Positions 7,772-15,839 of a DNA stretch of 38,654 nt are shown one piece after another. The notes below the pieces were generated by a model, which searched no databases, was not told the origin of the DNA, and saw only the letters and a program-made list of their open reading frames with translations. The position numbers were made by a program, and so were the translations under genes. Origin of the DNA: Leucobacter sp. UBA1945 (GTDB lineage Bacteria > Actinomycetota > Actinomycetes > Actinomycetales > Microbacteriaceae); contig DDEV01000096.1 of the NCBI GenBank assembly GCA_002336855.1, positions 2,906-41,559 of the forward strand. Reading direction: 5' to 3'. How positions within the stretch are numbered: position 1 is the first letter of the stretch; each line of letters starts with the position of its first letter.

Positions 7772-8818
7772 GTGACTGGCTCGTCGGCTCCGAAGCGGGT
7801 TCCGAGCGAGGAGCGCGTCTTCAGTCTGGTGCTCGCGCTTGTCGCGAGCCCGCAGGGGCTCACCAAGTCTGAGTTGCTTTCGAGCGTCTACGGGTATTCG
7901 CAACGATACGACCGAGGCGTCATCGACTCGAGTCTCGAGCGTCAGTTCGAGCGCGACAAGGCGCAGGTGCGCGAGCTCGGCATTCCAGTAGAAACCATCG
8001 ATTCGCCGCTCGAACCCGGCAACAATCAGCTCACCCGATACCGTATCTCGAAAGAGCGCTTGCAGCTTCCAGAAGACGTGCGCTTCTCGGCAGACGAGTT
8101 GATGCTGCTGAAGATGGCCTCGCTGGCGTGGAGCGACGGAAGTCTTGGCGCCGAGTCGCGCTGGGCATCGATGAAACTGACTTCGCTCGGGGTTAACCTC
8201 GACGTGCGAAACCTGGGAATCGCGCCCAGACTGAGCATCCTCGAACCAGCCGCACCTGCGTTGCAGCTTGCAATCAACGAGGGCAGAGTGGTGCGCTTCG
8301 ACTACCGGCTGCCGAGCCGACCGAGCGCGCTGTCGCGTCACGTCGCTCCGCTTCGATTGCACCGTGCAGAAGGGCGCTGGCACCTGATCGCCTACGACCT
8401 CGAGCGCGAAAGCAGCCGTGTGTTTCTGCTGTCGCGGATCGCTTCAGAGGTCGTCGTGACCCAGGATCCGTTCGATCCCGCGCTTCGTGCACACATCGAA
8501 CCCGCTCTCGCGGAACTGCTGCGGTTGCCATACGAGCAACGCGCGGTCGTTTTGGTGCGAAAAGGATCAGCCGCCGAAGCGCGGCTTGAACCGCGGGGCG
8601 ATGCCGATCCCGCGCGCCTCGGTCATGGCCCAGCCACCGACGACCCCCGCGAGATCGAACTCGGCACCCTCGACTATTCTGCGTTTGCCGATGAGCTCGC
8701 CGGATACGGCGACGAAGCGATCGCGCTCGGACCCGCACAGCTGCGAGAAAGCGTCACGGCAAAACTCGAAGCGATTCGTTCGCAGCACGAACCGCGGGGG
8801 AGCGCGAACCATGTCTAG
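7772..8818 (+). CDS. pafB: WYL-domain transcriptional activator PafB
   Basis: A 348-residue DNA-binding regulator. The N-terminal winged helix (about 10-80) is followed by a linker and a WYL domain (about 165-235, with VRFDYRLPSR and WHLIAYDLER) plus a C-terminal WCX extension. With PafC it forms the PafBC complex, which in mycobacteria binds DNA-damage promoters and drives the LexA-independent SOS-like response. GTG 7772 lies nine bases after the lipoprotein stop, and the 3' end overlaps pafC by eight bases, so the pair is co-translated. The name refers to a proteasome accessory factor, but the Pup ligase pafA is not present here. PafBC without Pup genes is known in some actinobacteria. Confidence 0.9.
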   Translation: MTGSSAPKRVPSEERVFSLVLALVASPQGLTKSELLSSVYGYSQRYDRGVIDSSLERQFERDKAQVRELGIPVETIDSPLEPGNNQLTRYRISKERLQLPEDVRFSADELMLLKMASLAWSDGSLGAESRWASMKLTSLGVNLDVRNLGIAPRLSILEPAAPALQLAINEGRVVRFDYRLPSRPSALSRHVAPLRLHRAEGRWHLIAYDLERESSRVFLLSRIASEVVVTQDPFDPALRAHIEPALAELLRLPYEQRAVVLVRKGSAAEARLEPRGDADPARLGHGPATDDPREIELGTLDYSAFADELAGYGDEAIALGPAQLRESVTAKLEAIRSQHEPRGSANHV

Positions 8819-9782
8819 CAGGCTCACTACATCGGACCGCGTCATGCTGCTCATGTCGCTCGTGCCCTATTTGAAGGAGCACGGGCCGACTCAGGTGAGC
8901 GAGCTCGCATCGATGTTCGGGGTCGATGCCCCGGCAGTGCGAAAACTCGTGCGGTTTCTTGGGGTTGCCGGTGTTCCGGGCGAGACGCAGACCTACCAGC
9001 ACGAAGATCTCTTCGATATTGACTGGGATGCCCTCGAACAGCATGACATCGTGAGTTTGACCCAGACGGTCGCAGTTGACGAGACGCCGAGGTTCTCGTC
9101 AGTCGAAACCTCGGCAATGATCGCTGGGTTGCACGCGTTGACGCCGATGCTGCCGGGCGAGATGCAAGAGGCGGCAGTCAGTGCTGCAAAGAAGCTCGCC
9201 TCGGTGCGCGCCGCTGACGGCGGGCAGGGGGCGGTATCGATCACCGAAGACGCAGCGCAGCAGCGCATCGCCGAGATCACCTCGGCCATTTCTGAGCACA
9301 CCCGACTGAGTTTTGAATATCGCTCTGCCGACGGCACCCTGAGCCAGAGAACCGTCGAGCCACTGCTGCTCAGCCAATCGGGGGGCGCCTGGTACCTGCG
9401 GGCGTACTGCATCGATCGCTGTGCCGAACGCACCTTCTTGCTTGACCGTATGCGCTCACCTCGCGCACTCCCCGAGAAAGCAGTGCACCTCGTGGGCAAG
9501 CGGGTGGTTGCTCCCGTGGCGCTGGGCGTCGAGGGAGCAGAGCTGACCGCACGCGTGCGGTTGACCAGGCTCGCGCTGCAACGGCTCATCGACTTCGCCC
9601 CACGCGTACTTGCCGAGGGCGACGAGGGCTGGCTCACCGCAGAGGTCGACCTGCTGCATCCCGGGGTCGCCGTGCGTCTCGTGCAGGCCGCACCCGGCGA
9701 GGTGATCGTAGAGCAGCCAGAGGCCGCACGCGCCGCCGTGCACGAGTGGGCAGAGCGGGCGCTCTCGGCATACGATGCCTGA
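8811..9782 (+). CDS. pafC: WYL-domain transcriptional activator PafC
   Basis: A 323-residue partner of PafB with the same plan: winged helix (about 5-75, VSELASMFGVDAPAVRKLV), WYL domain (about 165-235, TRLSFEYRSADG and WYLRAYCIDR) and a WCX tail. The complex is thought to sense single-stranded DNA or another damage product through the WYL domains. ATG 8811 lies inside the last codons of pafB (eight-base overlap), which fixes the start against a long in-frame extension upstream. tatC begins 43 bases after the stop, so the tatA gene usually found here is missing. Confidence 0.9.
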   Translation: MSSRLTTSDRVMLLMSLVPYLKEHGPTQVSELASMFGVDAPAVRKLVRFLGVAGVPGETQTYQHEDLFDIDWDALEQHDIVSLTQTVAVDETPRFSSVETSAMIAGLHALTPMLPGEMQEAAVSAAKKLASVRAADGGQGAVSITEDAAQQRIAEITSAISEHTRLSFEYRSADGTLSQRTVEPLLLSQSGGAWYLRAYCIDRCAERTFLLDRMRSPRALPEKAVHLVGKRVVAPVALGVEGAELTARVRLTRLALQRLIDFAPRVLAEGDEGWLTAEVDLLHPGVAVRLVQAAPGEVIVEQPEAARAAVHEWAERALSAYDA

Positions 9783-9813
9783 GCGCCTCGCAGGGTTCGA
9801 GTTGCTTCGCCAT

Positions 9814-9819
9814 TAGACT
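9814..9819 (+). promoter_or_regulatory. putative -10 box TAGACT for leaderless tatC mRNA
   Basis: TAGACT is followed by six bases and the GTG start of tatC at 9826. No ribosome-binding site is visible. This suggests that tatC-helicase-lnt can be transcribed independently of pafBC. Confidence 0.5.
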
Positions 9820-9825
9820 GACTCC

Positions 9826-10647
9826 GTGGCAGAGAAGAGGCGCAGGCGCAAGAACCCTGACGGTCGAATGAGCCTCGGGGCTCACCTGATCGAATTGCGC
9901 AACCGTCTGTTCATCGCGGCGATCGCGGTGGCCGCAGCGATGGCCGCGGGATGGTATCTGACTCCGTGGGTGTGGAGCATGCTGCGCAAGCCGCTCGACG
10001 ATCTCGCTGCGACCGGTCGCGAGGTCGCGATTCAGTACACCGACGTCTCGAGCGGCTTCGACACCAAGGTGCAGATCGCGTTCTTCTTCGCGATGCTCGT
10101 GTCGAGCCCGGTGTGGCTCTACCAGATCTGGGCGTTCATCGTTCCGGGCCTCACACGGCGCGAGAAGTGGCACGCAGTCGGGTTCTTGGGCGCGGCGGTC
10201 CCGCTCTTCTTCGCGGGAGTCTATGTCGGCTGGAGCGTGTTGCCGAACATTGTGCGGCTCATGGCGAGCTTTCAACCGCCGGAAGACGCGTTCTTCATGA
10301 ACGCGCGCACTTATCTCGACTTCACCACGAAGCTCATGCTTGCGGTCGGGGTCGGATTCGTGCTGCCCGTGCTGCTCGTGCTGCTCAACTTTCTCGGCGT
10401 GCTGCGCGGCATGACCATCTTGAAGCAGTGGCGCATCGCGATCATCGCGATCATCACTTTCGCCGCGATCACGACGCCGGCGACCGAGCTGATGAGCATG
10501 TTCGTGCTTGCCGCGCCAATTGTGGTGTTGTACTTCATTGCCGCGGGGGTCGCCATCTGGCACGACCGAATAGTCGACAAGAAGCGTGCGGTCGAGTTCG
10601 CTGAGTACGGACTCGATGAGGTTGAACACCCGGAGGGCTCGGCGTGA
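9826..10647 (+). CDS. tatC: Sec-independent protein translocase TatC
   Basis: A 273-residue polytopic membrane protein with six hydrophobic helices. It is the twin-arginine signal receptor of the Tat system. The N-terminus has the conserved HLIELRNRL signature (the Glu that contacts the twin-arginine motif) just before helix 1, and a FIVPGLTRREK-type loop follows helix 2. The charged C-terminal tail (after about 245) is longer than in E. coli. The Rieske protein QcrA in this window is a likely Tat substrate type in actinobacteria. tatA would normally stand just upstream but is absent, so TatA must come from elsewhere. The stop overlaps the helicase start (GTGA). Confidence 0.95.
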   Translation: MAEKRRRRKNPDGRMSLGAHLIELRNRLFIAAIAVAAAMAAGWYLTPWVWSMLRKPLDDLAATGREVAIQYTDVSSGFDTKVQIAFFFAMLVSSPVWLYQIWAFIVPGLTRREKWHAVGFLGAAVPLFFAGVYVGWSVLPNIVRLMASFQPPEDAFFMNARTYLDFTTKLMLAVGVGFVLPVLLVLLNFLGVLRGMTILKQWRIAIIAIITFAAITTPATELMSMFVLAAPIVVLYFIAAGVAIWHDRIVDKKRAVEFAEYGLDEVEHPEGSA

Positions 10648-12926
10648 GCGAATACCCGGCGCTCGGCGCCTTTGCTGCGAAGCTCGGCTTTGCACTTGAC
10701 GGTTTTCAGCGCACCGCCTGCGAGCGCCTCGAAGATGGCCGCAGCGTGCTCGTGGCCGCCCCGACAGGGTCGGGCAAGACCACGGTCGCCGAGTTTGCGG
10801 TGTTTCTCGCGCGGCGCGAACGTGACGCGCGAATCTTCTACACCGCACCGATCAAGGCGCTCTCGAACCAGAAGTTTCGCGAACTCTGCGCAGAGTATGG
10901 CGAAGACGAGGTCGGTCTGCTTACCGGCGATGTGAACCTGCGCGGCGACGCGCCCATCGTGGTGATGACCACCGAAGTGCTGCGCAACATGATCTATGCC
11001 GAGAGCCACGCGCTCGATGATCTCGCTTTCGTCGTGCTCGATGAGGTGCACTACCTGGGGGATCGTTGGCGAGGCGCGGTGTGGGAAGAGATCATTCTGC
11101 ACCTGCCAGGTTCGGTTCGGCTCGTGTCGCTGTCGGCGACGGTGTCGAACGCAGAAGAGTTCGGCGACTGGATGCACGCCGTGCGCGGCGACACCGATGT
11201 GGTGCTGAGCGAGCACCGACCGGTGCCGCTCTACCAGCACGTGCTCACGCCGAAGGAGCTGTTGCCGCTCTACGTCGACGCAGACGGCGAGCTCGTCGAG
11301 CGGGGGCGGCTCAACCCCGAGTTGAGCGCACTCGCGCGCGGGTCTCGTGACCGGGACTCCGAGGGCGGCCGGGGCGGTCGCGGCAGTCGCTCCGCGCGGG
11401 ATCACAGGTACGAGCGCTATCGATCGCAGCGCGATCGCAGCCGAGGCCGGGCGCCAGTGCGCCGAACGAAAAGAATCAAGCGTTCAGATATCGCGCGAGC
11501 GCTCGAAGAAACCGGCCTGCTGCCAGGCATCGTGTTCATCTTCAGCCGCAACGGCTGCGATCAGGCGGTGCAGCAGTGCCTGTACGAGGGAATTCGGCTC
11601 ACCACTCGCGAAGAGCGAGACGAGATCAGACGGGTGATTCACGACGCGATCTCTGGTCTCGACGAAGAAGACCTGCGGGTGCTCGGGGTGAGCAGTTGGA
11701 TCGCGGGCCTTGAACGGGGCGTCGCTGCGCACCACGCCGGCTTGCTGCCGCAGTTCAAGACGGTGGTGGAGCAGCTGTTTCAGCGCAGGCTCGTCAAACT
11801 CGTGTTCGCGACCGAGACCCTCGCGCTCGGCATCAACATGCCGGCGCGATCGGTGACGATCGAGCGGCTCGACAAGTACAACGGTGAGCAGCGAGTGCAG
11901 CTCACGTCGGGGGAGTACACCCAGCTCACGGGGCGCGCGGGCAGGCGCGGCATCGACCACGAGGGTCATGCAATCGTGGTCTGGGGCGACAACATGGAGC
12001 TCGAATCGGTGGCCCATCTCGCGGCCGCGAGGTCGTTTCCGGTGCGCTCGATCTTCAAGCCGACCCCGAACATGGCGGTGAACCTGCTGCAGCGCATGCC
12101 GCGCTCTCTGGCGCGCGACACGCTCGAGCTGAGCTTTGCCCAGTTTCAGGCCGACCGTGACGTCGTCGAGCAGGCGCGCGAGCTGCGCGCCGAACAGGAG
12201 TCGCTGGCCGGTTACGACCGTGCCGCGCGTCGCGCAAAGGGCGCAGATAGAAAGCGCTGGGAGGATCGGGCACGCAAGCTGCGCAAGCAGATCGAGCGGG
12301 GCAGGCGTCGCGTCGAGGCACGCAGCGGCAGCATCGCCCGCACCTTCGACCGTGTGGTCAGCGCGCTCGGCGAGCTCAACTATCTGCATGGCGACGAAGT
12401 GACCCCCTGGGGCCGACTGCTTGCACGCGTCTATGGCGAGCGCGACCTGTTGATCGCTGAGTGCCTGCGTCACGACGCGTGGCGGGGCATCGATGCACCG
12501 GGCCTCGCGGCCCTGTGCTGCGCACTCAGCTACGAGCCGCGCAGAGACAGCGAGCCCGAGGGCCGCTGGCCAGGCGGTTCGTTTCGACAGGCCTTCGAAC
12601 GCACCCTCGATCTCTGGGAGTCGCTCGACGAGATCGGCGAGCGCCACAGGCTGGGCGGCGTCGAGATGCCGCACGCGGGCCTCGCCGCGGCAATGCAGGG
12701 CTGGGCACACGGATGGACGTTGACGCGCACGCTCGAAGCGGCGGAGATCGGCGCCGGAGACTTCGTGCGCTGGGCGAAGCAGACGATCGACCTGCTCGAC
12801 CAGATCGCGCAGGCTTGCGAGCACGCTGAGGTCGACGAGGATCGCCTCGCGAAGCTCGGCGCGCTCGCGCGCGAAGCGAAGCGAGGCGTGCGGCGCGGCA
12901 TCGTCGAAACCTCGAGCGCCGCATGA
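10644..12926 (+). CDS. helY: Ski2/Mtr4-type DEVH-box RNA helicase (HelY-like)
   Basis: A 760-residue superfamily 2 helicase. Walker A APTGSGKTT (39-47), the Walker B box DEVH (about 132-135), motif III SLSAT (about 168), and motifs V/VI (ATETLALGINMP and QLTGRAGRRG) are all present. The C-terminal 200 residues fit the DSHCT domain of exosome-linked helicases. A strongly basic, Arg/Gly/Ser-rich insert lies at about 230-278, between the two RecA domains. HelY proteins are presumed to unwind RNA for decay or ribosome work; bacterial substrates are uncertain. GTG overlaps the tatC stop, and its own stop overlaps lnt (ATGA). This neighbourhood is conserved in actinobacteria. Confidence 0.9.
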   Translation: MSEYPALGAFAAKLGFALDGFQRTACERLEDGRSVLVAAPTGSGKTTVAEFAVFLARRERDARIFYTAPIKALSNQKFRELCAEYGEDEVGLLTGDVNLRGDAPIVVMTTEVLRNMIYAESHALDDLAFVVLDEVHYLGDRWRGAVWEEIILHLPGSVRLVSLSATVSNAEEFGDWMHAVRGDTDVVLSEHRPVPLYQHVLTPKELLPLYVDADGELVERGRLNPELSALARGSRDRDSEGGRGGRGSRSARDHRYERYRSQRDRSRGRAPVRRTKRIKRSDIARALEETGLLPGIVFIFSRNGCDQAVQQCLYEGIRLTTREERDEIRRVIHDAISGLDEEDLRVLGVSSWIAGLERGVAAHHAGLLPQFKTVVEQLFQRRLVKLVFATETLALGINMPARSVTIERLDKYNGEQRVQLTSGEYTQLTGRAGRRGIDHEGHAIVVWGDNMELESVAHLAAARSFPVRSIFKPTPNMAVNLLQRMPRSLARDTLELSFAQFQADRDVVEQARELRAEQESLAGYDRAARRAKGADRKRWEDRARKLRKQIERGRRRVEARSGSIARTFDRVVSALGELNYLHGDEVTPWGRLLARVYGERDLLIAECLRHDAWRGIDAPGLAALCCALSYEPRRDSEPEGRWPGGSFRQAFERTLDLWESLDEIGERHRLGGVEMPHAGLAAAMQGWAHGWTLTRTLEAAEIGAGDFVRWAKQTIDLLDQIAQACEHAEVDEDRLAKLGALAREAKRGVRRGIVETSSAA

Positions 12927-14518
12927 GCCGCCCCGGCACGATCAGGCGCATGCCCTGGTGGTTGGCCCTTCCAGCCGCCGGGCTCGGCGGGCTCGGTCTC
13001 GACGCGGCAACGCCCGCGATCGACTGGTGGCCTGCGGCGCTCATTGGCGCGGTGCTCATCGTCGCCGCGGTGTGGCAGCAGCGCGCACGTTTCGGCCTGC
13101 TCGTGGGTCTCGTGGCGGGAGCCTCGTTCTGGATGCCGCACATCTTCTGGCTCACGCTCTATCTCGGCCCCGTGCCGTGGCTCGGGCTTTCGGGGGTGAT
13201 GATCGCCTGGTTTGCGCTCTTCGGGCTATTCGCCGCCCTCGCAACCGCCGGTCTTGCGCGCCTTCGCGCGCGCCCGTCGCTGATCGTTCTTGCCCAGGCG
13301 CTGACGGCCGCCGGGCTCTGGGTCGCGCGGGAAGAGGTGCAGAGCAGCTGGCCCTACGGCGGCTTCGCCTGGGGCAGAATCGCGATTACGCAGGCAGAAG
13401 GCCCGCTCGTGGCCCTCGCTTCGTGGCTGGGTTTTGCGGGTCTCAGCGGCCTGCTGGTGTTCGCCTGCGCACTCGTGGTGGCGATCCTCGCTCGCTCGAA
13501 CACATCGGTGACGAAACGCCTGCTCGCCGTCGTGGCGATCGCTGCGGCTTTCGCGGGGCTGAGCTTCGTGCCACCCGCGGCGCTCGAGTCCGAAGGCGCG
13601 CTGCGCATCGCCGCGGTGCAGGGCAACTCGAAGTCGGCGATCTTCGATGACCGCGAGAACGGTGACGTCATTCGCGACCACATCGAGGCGACGAACGCGC
13701 TGCTCGATGATCTCGAGGCGAAGGGCGAGCGCGTCGACCTCATCGTCTGGCCCGAGAACAGCGGCGAGTTTCAGCTGCCCGAGCAGCACTACCGTTCGCT
13801 CGAGCTGCAGCGGCTCGCGAAGCGCGCGGGAGCGCCGATCGTCGCGGGCTCCGTGCTGCAGCACCCAGACGGCACCTTCACGAACAGCACCGTGGTGTTC
13901 GACGAGCAGGGTGACACCGGCTTGCGTTACGACAAGCGGCGACCGGTTCCCTTTGCCGAATACATGCCCAATCGGGCATTCTTTCGAAGTCTGGCCCCTG
14001 ACCTCGTCGACCTTGTGCAGCTCGAGTACAGCTTCGGGCAGCTGCCGGCCGTGCTGCCGATCGAGACATCAGCAGGTGAGATTCGCGCGGGCATCGCTAT
14101 CTGCTTCGACATCATCTTCGACGACCACGCCGTCGCACTCATGAACGGTGGCGGCGACGATGCCGAGGTGATCCTCGCGCAGACGAACAACGCCGACTTC
14201 GGTCACACCGACCAAAGCGCCCAGCAACTGCAGATCGCGAAGCTGCGCGCGGTCGAGACCGGCCGTGCGCTCGTAAACATTTCGACGGTCGGCACAAGCG
14301 CGGTGGTGCTGCCAAACGGCGAAGAGGTGGATCGCCTGACGCCGTTCACCGCCGATGCAATGGTGGCAGAGGTGCCGCTCGTGACCGGCCAGACACCGGC
14401 ACTGCGCTTCGGATCGGTGATTGCCGGGGCTTGGCTTGCCTTGGCAGCGGCTGGCGTGCTGCTCAGCCTCGTCGCCGGTCGAGGCCGGCGCGCGCCCGAC
14501 TCGGGCGAGCCTCGCTAG
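12923..14518 (+). CDS. lnt: apolipoprotein N-acyltransferase
   Basis: A 531-residue membrane enzyme that adds the third acyl chain to the N-terminal cysteine of lipoproteins. Six or so hydrophobic helices (residues 10-225) are followed by an extracytoplasmic nitrilase-like domain with the catalytic triad: Glu in WPENSG (about 276), Lys in YDKRRPVPFAEYMP (about 336) and Cys in GIAICFD (about 394). A last hydrophobic helix and a basic tail (GRGRRAPD) close the protein. Likely clients in this window are the FKBP-like lipoprotein and CtaC. ATG 12923 overlaps the helicase stop. In mycobacteria and many relatives a polyprenol-phosphate mannose synthase is fused to or follows lnt; none is seen here. 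Confidence 0.94.
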   Translation: MSRPGTIRRMPWWLALPAAGLGGLGLDAATPAIDWWPAALIGAVLIVAAVWQQRARFGLLVGLVAGASFWMPHIFWLTLYLGPVPWLGLSGVMIAWFALFGLFAALATAGLARLRARPSLIVLAQALTAAGLWVAREEVQSSWPYGGFAWGRIAITQAEGPLVALASWLGFAGLSGLLVFACALVVAILARSNTSVTKRLLAVVAIAAAFAGLSFVPPAALESEGALRIAAVQGNSKSAIFDDRENGDVIRDHIEATNALLDDLEAKGERVDLIVWPENSGEFQLPEQHYRSLELQRLAKRAGAPIVAGSVLQHPDGTFTNSTVVFDEQGDTGLRYDKRRPVPFAEYMPNRAFFRSLAPDLVDLVQLEYSFGQLPAVLPIETSAGEIRAGIAICFDIIFDDHAVALMNGGGDDAEVILAQTNNADFGHTDQSAQQLQIAKLRAVETGRALVNISTVGTSAVVLPNGEEVDRLTPFTADAMVAEVPLVTGQTPALRFGSVIAGAWLALAAAGVLLSLVAGRGRRAPDSGEPR

Positions 14519-14524
14519 CCGAAG

Positions 14525-14884
14525 CTATTTCGAACTGCCGCGGCGCGCCCGCAGCACCTGAAGACGCTCCTCGAGCAGTTCTTCGAGTTCTTCACGGCTG
14601 CGCCGCTCGAGCAGCATGTCCCAGTGCGTGCGCTGGTTCTGACCCTTTTCTTCGAACTCGGCGCGCGCCACTCTGCCCGCCTCGTCGTCGAGGAACCCGA
14701 GTTCGCCGCTTCGCGGGTCGAACCACTCGGGCGGCACCTCTGCCTCGGAGTCGAACATGACCGCGAATCGGTTGCCCCGGTCAGTGAGGTATTCGACGCG
14801 CTTTCGCGGCGCGAACTCGATTCCGTGCTCGCCCTGCAGGCTCGTTGCTCCGATGCGCGCTCCGCGCAGTGTTCGCTCGGCCAT
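14525..14884 (-). CDS. rbpA: RNA polymerase-binding protein RbpA
   Basis: A 119-residue actinobacterial transcription factor that binds the principal sigma factor and RNA polymerase and stabilises open promoter complexes. It shows the family start MAERTLRG, a core with RVEYLTDRG and EVPPEWFDPRSG, and the C-terminal helix pair HWDMLLERRSREELEELL that contacts sigma region 2. It has no cysteine at all, so the zinc site known from Streptomyces coelicolor RbpA is missing; the mycobacterial protein also lacks it. ATG 14884 is chosen for the GGAGGT ribosome-binding site five bases upstream; a longer in-frame extension to 15076 has no support. It converges on lnt with a 6-base gap. Confidence 0.93.
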   Translation of the reverse strand: MAERTLRGARIGATSLQGEHGIEFAPRKRVEYLTDRGNRFAVMFDSEAEVPPEWFDPRSGELGFLDDEAGRVARAEFEEKGQNQRTHWDMLLERRSREELEELLEERLQVLRARRGSSK

Positions 14885-15077
14885 GTCTACCTCCATGTCT
14901 CGCGTGCCGCGGATGTCGGTATCCGACGAAACGGCTACTGCTTCTTTGCAGCGTATCGCTCTGAGACGCTCGGCAACAGCTTTTGTGCCCGGATCGTCAT
15001 ATTTCGCCGCTACTCTTGAAAGCAGCACACTTGCATTGAATGCGAGTCTCACCATCACCGCTTCACAAGGAGACATC

Positions 15078-15839
15078 TTGACTCAGCCGATCGCAGCAGG
15101 CAGCCTCGCAGGCAAGCGCGCCCTCGTCACCGGTTCGTCGCGTGGCATCGGCGCCGACACGGTCAGCTACTTCGCGCACGCTGGTGCCGATGTCGTGGTG
15201 AATTTTCGCAACAAGGCGCCCCGCGCTGAAAAGCTCGCGGCCCAGCTGCGCGAGCTCGGCGTGCGCGCGCTCGTGCAGGGCGCCGATCTCACCGATGCCG
15301 AGTCGCTTGCCGCGATGTTCGCCGAGGTGCAGCGCGAGTTCGGGGGCCTTGACATTCTCGTGCTCAACGCCTCCGGCGGCATGGAGAGCGGCATGGCCGA
15401 AGACTACGCGCTGAAGCTCAACCGCGACGCGCAGCTTGCGGTGCTCGATGCAGCGCTGCCGCTGCTCGGTGAGGGCTCGCGCGTCGTGTTCGTGACGAGC
15501 CACCAGGCGCACTTCATTCGCACCACGCCGACGATGCCAGAGTACGAGCCAGTCGCGCTCTCAAAGCGCGCAGGCGAAGATGCTCTGCGCGAGCGGATTC
15601 CCGAGCTGGCCGAGCGCGGGATCGAGTTCGTCGTGGTGTCGGGCGACATGATCGAGGGCACCGTCACGGCGACCCTGCTCGAGCGCGCCAACCCGGGCGC
15701 GATCGAAGAGCGCCGCGAGTCGGCTGGCAAGCTCTACAACGTGTCGGAGTTCGCAGCCGAGGTCGCACTCGCCGCGGTCGAGCCCGTTCCTGCAGACAAC
15801 ACGCGCCTGATCGGCGACACCTCAAGCTTCAACGGCTGA
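15078..15839 (+). CDS. SDR-family protein with atypical active site
   Basis: A 253-residue Rossmann protein of the short-chain dehydrogenase superfamily. The cofactor motif TGSSRGIG (18-25) and the NASGG strand end are normal. The catalytic Ser lies in VTSHQAHF (about 140). The usual Tyr-x-x-x-Lys is not there: Lys163 aligns with Val159 at the Tyr position, and the nearest Tyr is 156, seven residues before the Lys. The enzyme may use Tyr156, or may have lost redox activity. TTG 15078 is the only start with a ribosome-binding site (AAGGAG 15067-15072, five bases away). Its stop is followed at once by the methyltransferase GTG. The substrate is unknown. Confidence 0.8.
   Translation: MTQPIAAGSLAGKRALVTGSSRGIGADTVSYFAHAGADVVVNFRNKAPRAEKLAAQLRELGVRALVQGADLTDAESLAAMFAEVQREFGGLDILVLNASGGMESGMAEDYALKLNRDAQLAVLDAALPLLGEGSRVVFVTSHQAHFIRTTPTMPEYEPVALSKRAGEDALRERIPELAERGIEFVVVSGDMIEGTVTATLLERANPGAIEERRESAGKLYNVSEFAAEVALAAVEPVPADNTRLIGDTSSFNG

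Noticed and set aside
9634..10848. 404-codon minus-strand frame opposite tatC
   Set aside because: Antisense shadow of tatC; the product is low-complexity Arg/His/Asp-rich and the frame runs across several real genes.
11484..12824. 446-codon minus-strand frame opposite the helicase
   Set aside because: High-GC antisense shadow; no domain, no ribosome-binding site, and the sense gene is certain.
14885..15076. N-terminal extension of RbpA by 64 codons
   Set aside because: The strong ribosome-binding site at the inner ATG and the family's usual start MAERTLRG place the true start at 14884.
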